From NCBI GenBank assembly GCA_017460085.1, contig JAFUBQ010000007.1, positions 1-64,000 of the forward strand: DNA of 64,000 nucleotides. Reading direction: 5' to 3'. Under the pieces are notes generated by a model. It was not told the DNA's origin. It did not search any database and worked only from the letters and a program-made list of their open reading frames with translations. The position numbers were made by a program, and so were the translations under genes. Of the stretch, positions 33,622 through 41,977 are shown in pieces. Source of the DNA: Alphaproteobacteria bacterium. Its GTDB lineage: Bacteria > Pseudomonadota > Alphaproteobacteria > RF32 > CAG-239. Position 1 is the first letter of the stretch, and every line of letters starts with the position of its first letter.

Positions 33622-34872
33622 CTAGTCAAACCAACGACTTATTAAATGCACAACATCATTCCATGTTGCCAAGACCATTATGGCCAAAATAATAATAATG
33701 CCTAACTTAAAGATAAAATCCTTAATTTTAGTATTTAAATCACGACCGGTTAACATTTCGATAAAAAATATAACAAAATTACCGCCGTCAAGCACCGGAA
33801 TCGGCAACAGGTTAATCAACCCCAAATTAACCGATAACAGCGCCATAAAATAAATAAAACTGATTAATCCGCCTTTTTTGCTCACATCACCGGACATTTC
33901 GGCAATGCGGATAATACCTCCGACTTCTTTTCCGCCGCGCTGACCGGTAATCATTTGCCCAACCGCGCGCAATGTATTGGCGGTTAAATCATAAGCTTCT
34001 TTAAAGCCGGCCTTAATAGCTGCACCGGCTGACATATCTGTTTCTGCAAACGTAACTTCTTGTGAAGAAATAACTCCAAGCATTCTCCGTTTAATTTTTT
34101 CACCGTTTTCCGGTGCATAAGCGGTTTCCCGCAAAATCACATTCAATATCATCGGCCGTCTTATTTCTATTTCCGTTGTATCTGCATTTATATCGGCAAC
34201 AGAAACATCTTTCTGCCCGTTCACGCTAACTAAAACATCAGTCGGTTGCAACAAATTTATATCATTGCCTTGCAATATCATCGGCCGCTCAATTTCAACT
34301 TCTATCTCGTCTTTGTCTGCAAGCATAACTTCATTGCTGATTTGGCTGAAATCTGTCGTTTCGTTGCCGTTAACCCGCTTAATTACATCTCCAACCATAA
34401 TACCCGCTTCGGCTGCTGCACCGTTTTCCACCAAACCGCCAACAACCGATGGAAACACCATTCTACCGAAGTTATAAAACAATCCGATGAAAATTAAAAT
34501 GGCAAACAAATAATTAAACAGCGGGCCGGCTGCCACAATTGCCAGCTTTTTCCACGGCTTTTGCAATTGAAAAGCTCCCTTTTGCGCTTCAGCAGATAAA
34601 TTTGAAACATCGGTTGATGTTGATGATGAAGCATCACCATCACCCAAAAACTGGCAATATCCGCCTAATGGTATGGCTGATATTTTCCACTTTGTACCAT
34701 ATTTATCTTTGCGGCTCCACAGTTCTTTGCCGAAACCAATTGAAAAATCGGTAACCGTTACACCCAGCCATCGTGCAATAATAAAATGCCCGAACTCATG
34801 CACAAAAACCAAAATGCCTAATAAAACAATAAACGGCACAATATAATAAATAATATTCAGCAATGTCTCCAT
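33622..34872 (-). CDS. rseP: Site-2 intramembrane metalloprotease RseP (MmpA type)
   Basis: 416 residues. The zinc site HEFGH lies in membrane segment 1 (about residue 26-30), NLLPIPVLDGG in a later segment supplies the third ligand (about 370). Between them are a membrane segment near 105-125 and a PDZ region with a duplicated-looking stretch: IEVEIERPMIL and IEIRRPMIL about 50 residues apart. The enzyme cleaves membrane-bound regulators and signal peptides. Normal place between cdsA and bamA, although dxr is missing. GGAG precedes the ATG. Confidence 0.95.
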   Translation of the reverse strand: METLLNIIYYIVPFIVLLGILVFVHEFGHFIIARWLGVTVTDFSIGFGKELWSRKDKYGTKWKISAIPLGGYCQFLGDGDASSSTSTDVSNLSAEAQKGAFQLQKPWKKLAIVAAGPLFNYLFAILIFIGLFYNFGRMVFPSVVGGLVENGAAAEAGIMVGDVIKRVNGNETTDFSQISNEVMLADKDEIEVEIERPMILQGNDINLLQPTDVLVSVNGQKDVSVADINADTTEIEIRRPMILNVILRETAYAPENGEKIKRRMLGVISSQEVTFAETDMSAGAAIKAGFKEAYDLTANTLRAVGQMITGQRGGKEVGGIIRIAEMSGDVSKKGGLISFIYFMALLSVNLGLINLLPIPVLDGGNFVIFFIEMLTGRDLNTKIKDFIFKLGIIIILAIMVLATWNDVVHLISRWFD

Positions 34873-34891
34873 AATTTATTTTTCTCCTTTT

Positions 34892-35794
34892 TTATAGCAA
34901 ATACATGAAGAACATATATACGAACGGAGCTGCAAAAATCAATCCGTCTACCCTATCAAACACTCCACCGTGCCCAGGAATGAGTTTTGAAGAATCTTTA
35001 ACTCCAACCAAGCGCTTAATTGCCGATTCCACTAAATCACCAATTTGCGCCAACACCGCAATAACCGCAGCGCAAACAGCATAAAACAACTGACTGTTCA
35101 CAGTCCATTCTTGATGAATATTTAGTGCTTTGTATGAAAATGAAATATAGCGGAATTTACTGAAATCATAAAAAGGCATACCCATAACTTCAACACAAAT
35201 ATACATAAAGATAATACTTACCGAAACCGCAAGCAAAATACCGCCCATTAAACCTGACCAAGTTTTGTTCGGACTAATTGTCGGAGCCAATTTCGGACCG
35301 CGCAAATTACAACCGACAACCAAGCCACCTATATCCATACTCCATACAATGAGGAAGAACCACATCACCATCATAAAGCTATAGTTGTAGCGCGGGTCAA
35401 AACTTCCTTCACTAGGGTCAAACAACAAATACATCCAAACCAAAGCGCCGATACCAACTGAAATATATGGTACGCCAAGCGTTAACAATTTGCGGTGTTT
35501 TTCCTCGTTAGCAATAAACCAAGTGAAAAACGTTACAATTGCAATCATCGGCAAAGCCAAATCCGTACTCCAAACAGATATAGCCAAACTTATCATATAT
35601 GCAGTAACGTAATATGATGTTGTTTCCGCTTTTGAGAGCATTGTTGCCCACTCCCAAGCAAGCAAACCACCAACAACAATTGCCAGTGCCTCAATAAACG
35701 GACTGCCCAAATAAAGTGCTTCCAAAGCAATCGGAATCATCACAATTGCCGCTAATATGCGTTTTGTAATAGCCCCAAATTTACGACTTACCAT
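34892..35794 (-). CDS. cdsA: Phosphatidate cytidylyltransferase CdsA
   Basis: 300 residues with about seven membrane segments. The C-terminal signature is clear: KRLVGVKDSSKLIPGHGG followed by VFDRVDGLIFAAP, and GGLVVGCNLRGPKLAPTISPNKTWSG upstream, given here only by position (about residues 150-185). It converts phosphatidic acid and CTP to CDP-diacylglycerol, the branch point for all phospholipids; pgpA and plsY of the same pathway are elsewhere in the window. The ATG at 35794 overlaps the uppS end by 14 bases and has a GGGAG site. Confidence 0.95.
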   Translation of the reverse strand: MVSRKFGAITKRILAAIVMIPIALEALYLGSPFIEALAIVVGGLLAWEWATMLSKAETTSYYVTAYMISLAISVWSTDLALPMIAIVTFFTWFIANEEKHRKLLTLGVPYISVGIGALVWMYLLFDPSEGSFDPRYNYSFMMVMWFFLIVWSMDIGGLVVGCNLRGPKLAPTISPNKTWSGLMGGILLAVSVSIIFMYICVEVMGMPFYDFSKFRYISFSYKALNIHQEWTVNSQLFYAVCAAVIAVLAQIGDLVESAIKRLVGVKDSSKLIPGHGGVFDRVDGLIFAAPFVYMFFMYLL

Positions 35795-36485
35795 ATCTTC
35801 TCTCCCTTGTCTGATAATTTTCAACAATTTTCATCAGTTCTTCTTTTGTAAAATCCGGCCACAATGTCGGTGTAAAATAAAGCTCCGAATATGCCGCCTG
35901 CCATAATAAATAGTTGCTGATACGCATTTCACCGCTGGTGCGAACTAGTAAATCAGGTTCCGGCATACCTGCGGTATAAAGCGCATCTGCAAACATTTTT
36001 TCATCAATATTTTGCACTGAAATTTCGCCATTTTGCACTTTTTGTGCCAAACAGCGCGCCGCTGCCGCAATTTCCTGTCGCCCGCCATAGCTTAATGCCA
36101 CGCATAACGTTACATCGGTATTATTTACGGTTTGCCGTTCAATTTCCGACATTTTGGTTCTAATATCCTCGGCCAGCATTTGCCGCTCACCAATAAAAAC
36201 AATGCGGGCATTATTTTCTTGCAGCTCCTTAAAACCACGCTCCAAATATTGCCGCAGCAAATCCATTAAAGCTGCAACTTCTTCGGGTTCACGCTGCCAA
36301 TTTTCGGTAGAAAACGCATACACGGTCATATATTTTATGCCTGCAGATTTTGCTGCTTTAGCAATTTCTACCAAAGTTTCCGCACCTTTTTTATGCCCTG
36401 CTGCAATCGGGAAACCGTGCTTTTTGGCCCAGCGCCGATTGCCGTCCATAATAAAAGCAATATGTGTCAAAAACTTTGTCGTCAC
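35781..36485 (-). CDS. uppS: Isoprenyl transferase (undecaprenyl diphosphate synthase) UppS
   Basis: 234 residues, cis-prenyltransferase. The catalytic Asp is in AFIMDGNRRWAKKHG (about residue 14); YAFSTENWQR, SYGGRQEI and LLVRTSGEMRISNYLLWQ with the final SELYFTPTLWPDF are the family blocks. It builds the C55 lipid carrier for peptidoglycan and O-antigen. The start codon is GTG, with AAGGAC eight bases upstream. Fifteen bases after frr. Confidence 0.96.
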   Translation of the reverse strand: MTTKFLTHIAFIMDGNRRWAKKHGFPIAAGHKKGAETLVEIAKAAKSAGIKYMTVYAFSTENWQREPEEVAALMDLLRQYLERGFKELQENNARIVFIGERQMLAEDIRTKMSEIERQTVNNTDVTLCVALSYGGRQEIAAAARCLAQKVQNGEISVQNIDEKMFADALYTAGMPEPDLLVRTSGEMRISNYLLWQAAYSELYFTPTLWPDFTKEELMKIVENYQTRERRYGKS

Positions 36486-36500
36486 GTTACTATGTCCTTT

Positions 36501-37061
36501 TTATACCTGCATAATATCTTTTTCTTTTGCGGCATATAAATCGTCAGCCTTTTTAATGGCTTCATCGGTCCATTTTTGAATGTCGTTATTATAGCGCTTT
36601 TCTTCATCTTCTGAAATTAACGCATCTTTTTTCATTTTTTTAACTTCGTCCATTGCATCGCGGCGAATATTGCGAATGGCAATTTTCCCCTGCTCTGCAT
36701 ATTTGCCGGCAACTTTTACCAGCTCTTTGCGGCGTTCTTCGCTCAGCGGCGGAATCGGAATACGAATAGTTTGGCCGTCGTTCATCGGATTCAAACCCAA
36801 ATCACTTTCCAACAGAGCTTTTTCCACGCTTTTTAACAAACTTCTGTCCCATACACTAACCGATAAAGTGCGAGCATCAGGCACACCGATTGTTCCAACT
36901 TGATTAAGCGGAGTCATACTGCCATATGCATCAATCATAATCCCGTCCAGCAAACTGGCATGCGCACGACCGGCACGCAAACCGGCTAAATCGGCTTTTA
37001 TATTATCCAAAGTTTTTTCCATACGAGCATTTGTATCTGTTTTAAGTTGATTATAATCCAT
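36501..37061 (-). CDS. frr: Ribosome recycling factor
   Basis: 186 residues with the two-domain L-shaped protein's motifs: LRAGRAHASLLDGI, GTIGVPDARTLSV, RIPIPPLSEERRKELVK and the C-terminal helix KDALISEDEEKRY. With EF-G it splits post-termination ribosomes. GAGG precedes the ATG. It follows pyrH by 12 bases, the conserved pairing in bacteria. Confidence 0.97.
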   Translation of the reverse strand: MDYNQLKTDTNARMEKTLDNIKADLAGLRAGRAHASLLDGIMIDAYGSMTPLNQVGTIGVPDARTLSVSVWDRSLLKSVEKALLESDLGLNPMNDGQTIRIPIPPLSEERRKELVKVAGKYAEQGKIAIRNIRRDAMDEVKKMKKDALISEDEEKRYNNDIQKWTDEAIKKADDLYAAKEKDIMQV

Positions 37062-37073
37062 TTTAACCTCACT

Positions 37074-37784
37074 TTATTTTATTATTGTATTTTTAATTTC
37101 ACCGCACACGGCTTTAACCAGCGCCTCAGGTTCTTTCAACGCAAAAATCATCACCGGAAGTTTATTATCGGCCGCCATAGAAATTGCTGCCATATCCATC
37201 ACATTCAAATGCTTAGCCAAAACATCGGCATAAGAAATATTTTCATAGCGTTCCGCATTAGGGTTGCTGCGCGGGTCATCGCTATAAACACCGTCAACCT
37301 GCGTTGCTTTTAACAAAACATCACAATGCATTTCAATGGCACGCAGTGCTGCGCCGGTATCGGTGGTAAAATATGGGCTGCCGGTTCCGCCGGCGAAAAT
37401 AATCACCGAACCTTGTTCTAGGTCTTGTAAAGCTTTTTCAAACTGATATGTTTCACATGCCTGCGGCACGGCAAATCCGGAATATATTGTTGTCTTAACC
37501 CCTTTTTTCAATAAAGCCGCTTTCAAAGCCAGTGCATTCATCACCGTTGCCAACATGCCAACTTGGTCGGCCACACTGCGGTCCATATCGGCCGTAGCAT
37601 TTTTAGCACCGCGGAAAAAATTGCCGCCACCAACCACAATGCAAACTTGAACCCCAAAAGCAACAACGCGGGAAATTTGCGTTACTAATTCCCTTATCAC
37701 ATTTGTATCTATGCCGGTTTTACTTTCTCCCGCCAATCCTTCACCGGAAAGTTTAAGTAAAACTCTTTTAAACTTAGGTGCCAT
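37074..37784 (-). CDS. pyrH: UMP kinase PyrH
   Basis: 236 residues, amino-acid-kinase fold. RVLLKLSGEGLAG at the N-terminus, CIVVGGGNFFRG, the UMP site FAGGTGSPYFTTDT and QVDGVYSDDPRSNPNA are conserved. It phosphorylates UMP to UDP, feeding nucleotide sugars and RNA. First gene of the eight-gene operon; rpsB and tsf, which often precede it, are not adjacent. GAGGAA precedes the ATG. Confidence 0.97.
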   Translation of the reverse strand: MAPKFKRVLLKLSGEGLAGESKTGIDTNVIRELVTQISRVVAFGVQVCIVVGGGNFFRGAKNATADMDRSVADQVGMLATVMNALALKAALLKKGVKTTIYSGFAVPQACETYQFEKALQDLEQGSVIIFAGGTGSPYFTTDTGAALRAIEMHCDVLLKATQVDGVYSDDPRSNPNAERYENISYADVLAKHLNVMDMAAISMAADNKLPVMIFALKEPEALVKAVCGEIKNTIIK

Positions 37785-37817
37785 AAATTCCTCTTTGTTT
37801 TTGCAAAAACTACCTGT

Positions 37818-37845
37818 ATGTTAGCGATTTTATTTTCTTTGTCAT
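37818..37845 (-). promoter_or_regulatory. Promoter of the pyrH-fabZ operon
   Basis: ATGACA (37845-37840) and TAACAT (37823-37818), 16 bases apart on the minus strand. Confidence 0.45.
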
Positions 37846-37889
37846 TATTATTTTACAGTTTTTCAGCAGAATTTTTTTATAAATTTCAG

Positions 37890-37918
37890 TTGACAGCAAT
37901 AACAAAATGTTGTAGCAT
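37890..37918 (+). promoter_or_regulatory. Promoter of the paralogue island
   Basis: Perfect TTGACA (37890-37895), 17-base spacer, TAGCAT (37913-37918). The predicted start near 37925 coincides with the first base of the structured leader. Confidence 0.7.
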
Positions 37919-37925
37919 TTATATT

Positions 37926-38062
37926 AGAGCGTTGGTTAGCGCTTGCTGCCTGCCTTTAGGCAAATCCGGATGGAATAACCGCTTAAATTTATAAAAATAG
38001 TTGAAACTCTTAGCAGAAGGGATTTTTGACAGGCAGGCATCAAAAGTTTATATCCCGCTTAA
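37926..38062 (+). promoter_or_regulatory. Structured leader RNA, copy L1
   Basis: A 150-nt 5' leader related to 39436-39563. Helix A is GGTTA/TAACC (37934-37938, 37976-37980). Inside it lie CCTGCCT (37949-37955), a small TGCC/GGCA stem and the conserved GGCAAATCCGGATGGAATAA. Helix B is TTTTGA/TCAAAA (38024-38029, 38040-38045), showing AGGCAGG in its loop, the exact complement of CCTGCCT. Helix C is GGGAT/ATCCC (38019-38023, 38052-38056), ending five bases before AAGGAG. Fold with a loop-to-bulge contact near the ribosome-binding site suggests translational control. No known riboswitch class recognised. Confidence 0.7.
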
Positions 38063-38074
38063 GGAGTTAAAGCT

Positions 38075-39424
38075 ATGACTGATACTAATTCCCTTAATTA
38101 TGAAATTATCGAGCAACTGTTTCAAAACAGTGCGTGTTTAACGTATAATCCTTTGGAACCGATGGCGGCATGGCAATATGCCAAAGAACTGCAGCAAAAT
38201 TTTGAAAAAGAGCATAACTTAAAATATTCGCGCATCTGTTCAAAATTTGCTAAAATGCGGCAAGGTCAATATAATGCCCGTTTTCACTATTTTGCCGATG
38301 GCACACTGGTGCATTGCTCAGAGCCGCAAAGTTTTTCTGAAAATGAAACAAATCGCTATGGAACGGAAGATTTAGAGAGAATTATGACGGCGCTCAAGAT
38401 TCGCCGCTATCCGGTTAATAAAATTTACGGCCCGCAAAATCAAATGGATGTGTTTTATTATTCCGATTTTTTACGCTACATTTCCTCACAGGCATTGTTG
38501 AAATATTCATACAAAGAAGACTTATATGTTGAGCCACTGCCCAATAAAGAAGATTTCGTGCGCGAATGTTTTGCCAACGGCAATATTTTGCTAACCGCCT
38601 CAAAAGATGAGTTATTACCGCCATCTTGCCGTGAGTTTATGGCTTTGTTTGCCGACGGCCGTTATTATGTTTCTGAAGAATATCGCAGCCATTTAGGAAC
38701 AAAAAATTATGGTAAAGTCAGCCGTTTTGATGCTGATTATTTGTTGCATTATTGCGTTATGGCCGAAGAATATATTCCGCAAGACTATCTTAATGCTCTT
38801 TATAAAGAAGCCGAAAAATATGAGTGGTTTTCTTCTGCTGAAGAAACAATGGCAAGAATGCCTAAGCGCACAAATGTTGATGAATTAGTTAAAATGAACA
38901 AATACATTGATGATTTATTTAATAACCGCAATTGTTTAACGGTGGTCAATCCGGATATAAATTCAACTTTTATGTCGCCTGATTTTCAACAATATGCTGT
39001 GTTTTCCGATGGTTTAGTGGTTGCCGTATATCATGATGAAGATGACAAGCCGTTTATGAAATCGCTCAAAAAATATTTTCCGGATTTAACTTTTCGTTTT
39101 GAAAAAATATCAAAGGAATATATGGAACAGCTATACCGCCGCTTGCCGGAGTTTCAAAAAGGCGCAACGGTAATATATGTTGAAATGCTTAAGCAAAAAG
39201 CTCGAAAATTAAAGCGAATGACTGATTTAACGCACATTGAAGCGCTTGATGTCGTGGCACAAATGGCCGGTTGGCAAAGTTGGAAAGCGGTTAAAATTGA
39301 AGATGAAGCGCACGCGCGGGAATTGATTGACGCCGAAAAATGGCGCAAAAATATGGCGGCAAATTTTAATGCCGAAAATCCGCTGGCGGAAGAATATCGC
39401 CGCTATTTGAAGCACCGCAGATGA
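38075..39424 (+). CDS. Unknown protein of the three-gene FADG-repeat family, member 1
   Basis: 449 residues, soluble, not recognised as a whole. A unit of the form (N)xxCLT or ILLT followed 30-60 residues later by (F)ADG(x)(Y/L)V occurs three times: CLTYNP with FADGTLV (about 18-75), ILLTASKD with ALFADGRYYVSEEY (about 170-208), and CLTVVNP with AVFSDGLVVA (about 288-315). The C-terminus, HIEALDVVAQMAGWQSWKAV (about 390-408), resembles the short helical domain found in glyoxalase-related proteins (ALELVA..LG..DW pattern). No membrane segment, signal peptide or clear catalytic set. AAGGAG precedes the ATG, directly after leader L1. Function unknown. Confidence 0.7.
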   Translation: MTDTNSLNYEIIEQLFQNSACLTYNPLEPMAAWQYAKELQQNFEKEHNLKYSRICSKFAKMRQGQYNARFHYFADGTLVHCSEPQSFSENETNRYGTEDLERIMTALKIRRYPVNKIYGPQNQMDVFYYSDFLRYISSQALLKYSYKEDLYVEPLPNKEDFVRECFANGNILLTASKDELLPPSCREFMALFADGRYYVSEEYRSHLGTKNYGKVSRFDADYLLHYCVMAEEYIPQDYLNALYKEAEKYEWFSSAEETMARMPKRTNVDELVKMNKYIDDLFNNRNCLTVVNPDINSTFMSPDFQQYAVFSDGLVVAVYHDEDDKPFMKSLKKYFPDLTFRFEKISKEYMEQLYRRLPEFQKGATVIYVEMLKQKARKLKRMTDLTHIEALDVVAQMAGWQSWKAVKIEDEAHARELIDAEKWRKNMAANFNAENPLAEEYRRYLKHRR

Positions 39425-39435
39425 TTGATGGATAA

Positions 39436-39563
39436 GAGCGCCGATTAGCGCTTGCATCCTGCCCATAAGGCAAATCCGGACGGAATAATCATTTTTAAAA
39501 CACAACTTTAATCAAAGGGAAAACAGCAATGAGGCAGGCATTGCATATCATTCCCGTATTTTA
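39436..39563 (+). promoter_or_regulatory. Structured leader RNA, copy L2
   Basis: Second copy of the leader, inside the operon between members 1 and 2 and without a promoter of its own. AGAGCG...TTAGCGCTTGC and GGCAAATCCGGACGGAATAA are shared with L1. Helix A is GATTA/TAATC (39443-39447, 39486-39490). Helix B is GCAATG/CATTGC (39526-39531, 39539-39544) with the loop AGGCAGG. Helix C is GGGAA/TTCCC (39517-39521, 39551-39555). CCTGCC (39458-39463) is complementary to the loop. Stems differ from L1 in sequence but keep pairing. Confidence 0.7.
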
Positions 39564-39578
39564 AAAGGAGTATGTGTT

Positions 39579-40985
39579 ATGAATACGCAAAATTTATTAG
39601 AAAAATTATTTAACGAAGGCAACTGCTTAACGTATGACTGGAAATTTAATGCTCGCCGCAAGACAGAGAAAATGTGCGAGCAATTTATGCTGGAAAATCC
39701 ACATAGTTTTTGCTTTGTGCAAAATAATAAAGTGCCGCTGCCACTATTGAAACACACTGATTTTCAATATTTTTCCAATGGTGCACTGGTTATTTGTATG
39801 TGGCCGCAATGTGCCGATGAAGTTACTGAAAAAGCACGAAAAATTTTAGGATTGCACGGCTATGTTATAAAAGATGTTTATGCTCCGCAAAACAAAGAAG
39901 AATGGCAAGATTACTTCAAATTGCTTATTGATATTTGCGATAAAACCAGAGAATTACCGGTTAATGATGAAGATTTAACGCTTCGCACCTTTAATTCGCC
40001 GGCCGAATTTGCTGACTATTGTTTTAACGGCAGCAATGTTTTACTCACTGCCTCCAAAGATAAAATTTTTGAGCCGAAATATCGGAAAATTCTGGCATTA
40101 TTTAGCAACGGATTATATATGGTTGATGAACAATATAAGCATAGTGATAATTTTTACGGCGATGTGGAAACTAAGTTTTTTGAAGATTGTGTTTGTAATG
40201 AGCCGATGCTGCAACCGCTTTATGTGCCGCAAATTTATCTGCAGGCGCTCTATCAGCGAGCTAAGCAATATAATTGGTACAGTTCGCCTGAAGATGCAGC
40301 AAAAAATATGCCGCAAGTTAAAGATTCCGAGCTGGAAACGGCCGCCCAATATGCCGAAGATATTTTGCCAAACCGCAAGTGTGTCAGCATATTAACACCG
40401 CGTATAATTTATAGAGATATATTGCTTGATGAGATTTTAACATCTCCGGATTATCATCGCTATGTGTTGTTTGCTGACGGTAAATTAGTGCTTTCACAAA
40501 AATATTATAGCAATGAAAGAAAACAAAAGCATCTGTTAGAAGATTTGAAACGGAGTTTTCCATATATGCAATTTGCGGTGGAACTTGTGCCGGATTATTG
40601 CATAGATTATCTATATCAAGAAATTTATAAACGGCAAAAAAGTGCCCGCGATATATATTTGGAAATGATGCGGCAAAAGGCAATGCTTATTAGCACGGTG
40701 TTTGGCGTTCCGGTGGTTTTGGCGCAAGATGCGGCGGCACAGTTTGTCGGCTGGAAAAATTGGCAAGAAATGCAAACCGTAACAATTCCTCATGCCCGAC
40801 ATTTAATTGCCAACCAGCAAAATTTAGATAGACGCATGGAAAAGAATGGTTATCAAAATGACGTTATTTATAACGCCATGGCTTATTTTGACCTATTGAA
40901 AGCGCAAAATATTCCATACGAAAATTCACAAGCCGTTTATCGGCAACTGAAAGCCAATTTGGCAAATGCTAGAGCCAATAAATAA
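39579..40985 (+). CDS. Unknown protein of the three-gene FADG-repeat family, member 2
   Basis: 468 residues, clearly homologous to member 1 along its length: CLTYDW with FSNGALVI (about 18-70), VLLTASKDKIFEPKYRKI with ALFSNGLYMVDEQY (about 157-190), CVSILTP with VLFADGKLVLSQKY (about 267-310), and a C-terminal VVLAQDAAAQFVGWKNWQEM that matches the glyoxalase-associated helical segment of member 1. Ala/Asn replacements of the Asp in FADG in two units mean that Asp is not strictly catalytic. AAAAGGAG precedes the ATG, after leader L2. Function unknown; soluble cytoplasmic protein likely. Confidence 0.7.
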   Translation: MNTQNLLEKLFNEGNCLTYDWKFNARRKTEKMCEQFMLENPHSFCFVQNNKVPLPLLKHTDFQYFSNGALVICMWPQCADEVTEKARKILGLHGYVIKDVYAPQNKEEWQDYFKLLIDICDKTRELPVNDEDLTLRTFNSPAEFADYCFNGSNVLLTASKDKIFEPKYRKILALFSNGLYMVDEQYKHSDNFYGDVETKFFEDCVCNEPMLQPLYVPQIYLQALYQRAKQYNWYSSPEDAAKNMPQVKDSELETAAQYAEDILPNRKCVSILTPRIIYRDILLDEILTSPDYHRYVLFADGKLVLSQKYYSNERKQKHLLEDLKRSFPYMQFAVELVPDYCIDYLYQEIYKRQKSARDIYLEMMRQKAMLISTVFGVPVVLAQDAAAQFVGWKNWQEMQTVTIPHARHLIANQQNLDRRMEKNGYQNDVIYNAMAYFDLLKAQNIPYENSQAVYRQLKANLANARANK

Positions 40986-40996
40986 CGGAGATTATA

Positions 40997-41863
40997 ATGA
41001 TAAATGCAATTATAACGCAAAAAGATGCGGTTGACGAACTGTATGAGCGCGGAAAAGTTTGCATAACAGCGCATAAAGAGGCTGATATTGATAAAAAATA
41101 CCGTCCATATTTAGCCTTGTTTGCTGACGGCACATTTTTAGTAGATGAGCGTGCTAAGAACGATATTGTTTTGCAAAATTCAGTGCTGGAATTTTATAAA
41201 AATTATCCTTCGCAAAAAAGGTTATTGAAACAATATGTTTCGCCGCAGCTGCTCAAAGCGGTTTATCATCGCGCGCAAAATTTTGACTGGTATTTGCCGC
41301 AATATGACATTCCGACAAATTTAAGCACTGCCGACCGGCAAAAGCTGCAACATTTTTTAAAACGTATGCTGCAGCGGCAATGTTTGAGCATTACCACACT
41401 GACAACGCCGGAGTGGTTTCGCTTTTATTCACCCGATAAAGAAAAATTTGCCCTTTTTAGCGGCGGAAGATTTGCAGTGTCGCAAAACAATTTGCAAAAA
41501 GATGAACTGCTACGCAATATCAGCACACTATATCCGCAAATTGAAATGATTGAAATTGTGCCGGAATATTATATTAATGCCATATACGAAAAACTTTTGT
41601 ATGTAGAACCAAGCGCGCGTGAAATATATATAGGATTGGTGCAAAAAAAATTGGCTGAGCGGCTGAAAATAGGTTACAATGAAGCTCTCAAAGTGATGCA
41701 AAATCAAACTTACGGATGGCGGAAATTGTTGTTTCTTTCAGAACAAAACGCGCGCTCTATGATATATAGCGACTATGTTGAAAATTGTTTTATGCGTTCT
41801 GATGCAGCCTTTGCCGCACAAATGTTTGCAAAAAAAGATTTTCATATCGGCGTTTTTATGTAG
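40997..41863 (+). CDS. Unknown protein of the three-gene FADG-repeat family, member 3 (short)
   Basis: 288 residues. It aligns with the second and third units of members 1 and 2: VCITAHKEADIDKKYRPYLALFADGTFLVDE (seen at about residues 19-49) and CLSITTLTTPEWF with ALFSGGRFAVSQ. The first unit is absent, so it is a natural two-unit form or an N-terminally shortened copy; its start, with CGGAG ten bases upstream and 11 bases after member 2, looks genuine. The C-terminal GYNEALKVMQNQTYGWRKL is a degraded form of the family's end segment. No leader RNA precedes it; it probably depends on translation or transcription from member 2. Confidence 0.65.
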   Translation: MINAIITQKDAVDELYERGKVCITAHKEADIDKKYRPYLALFADGTFLVDERAKNDIVLQNSVLEFYKNYPSQKRLLKQYVSPQLLKAVYHRAQNFDWYLPQYDIPTNLSTADRQKLQHFLKRMLQRQCLSITTLTTPEWFRFYSPDKEKFALFSGGRFAVSQNNLQKDELLRNISTLYPQIEMIEIVPEYYINAIYEKLLYVEPSAREIYIGLVQKKLAERLKIGYNEALKVMQNQTYGWRKLLFLSEQNARSMIYSDYVENCFMRSDAAFAAQMFAKKDFHIGVFM

Positions 41864-41977
41864 TTATTGCATAAAAACCCCTAACGGCAACTTTGTAAAA
41901 AAGAAAGGATATAAGTTTTTTGCTTGCATTTTGCTGAATTTTATCAATGTGCGGTTTTGCATTTTGAATGAAAAGAA

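Noticed and set aside
34873..34891. A remnant of dxr between cdsA and rseP
   Set aside because: Only 19 bases separate the genes; no remnant can be there.
37926..38062. Cobalamin riboswitch, because of AAATCCGGA
   Set aside because: The other conserved boxes of that class are missing and the element is too short and differently paired.
40997..41863. Third FADG gene as a pseudogene
   Set aside because: It lacks the first unit, but has an intact frame, proper start signal and operon spacing, so it is called as a functional short member.
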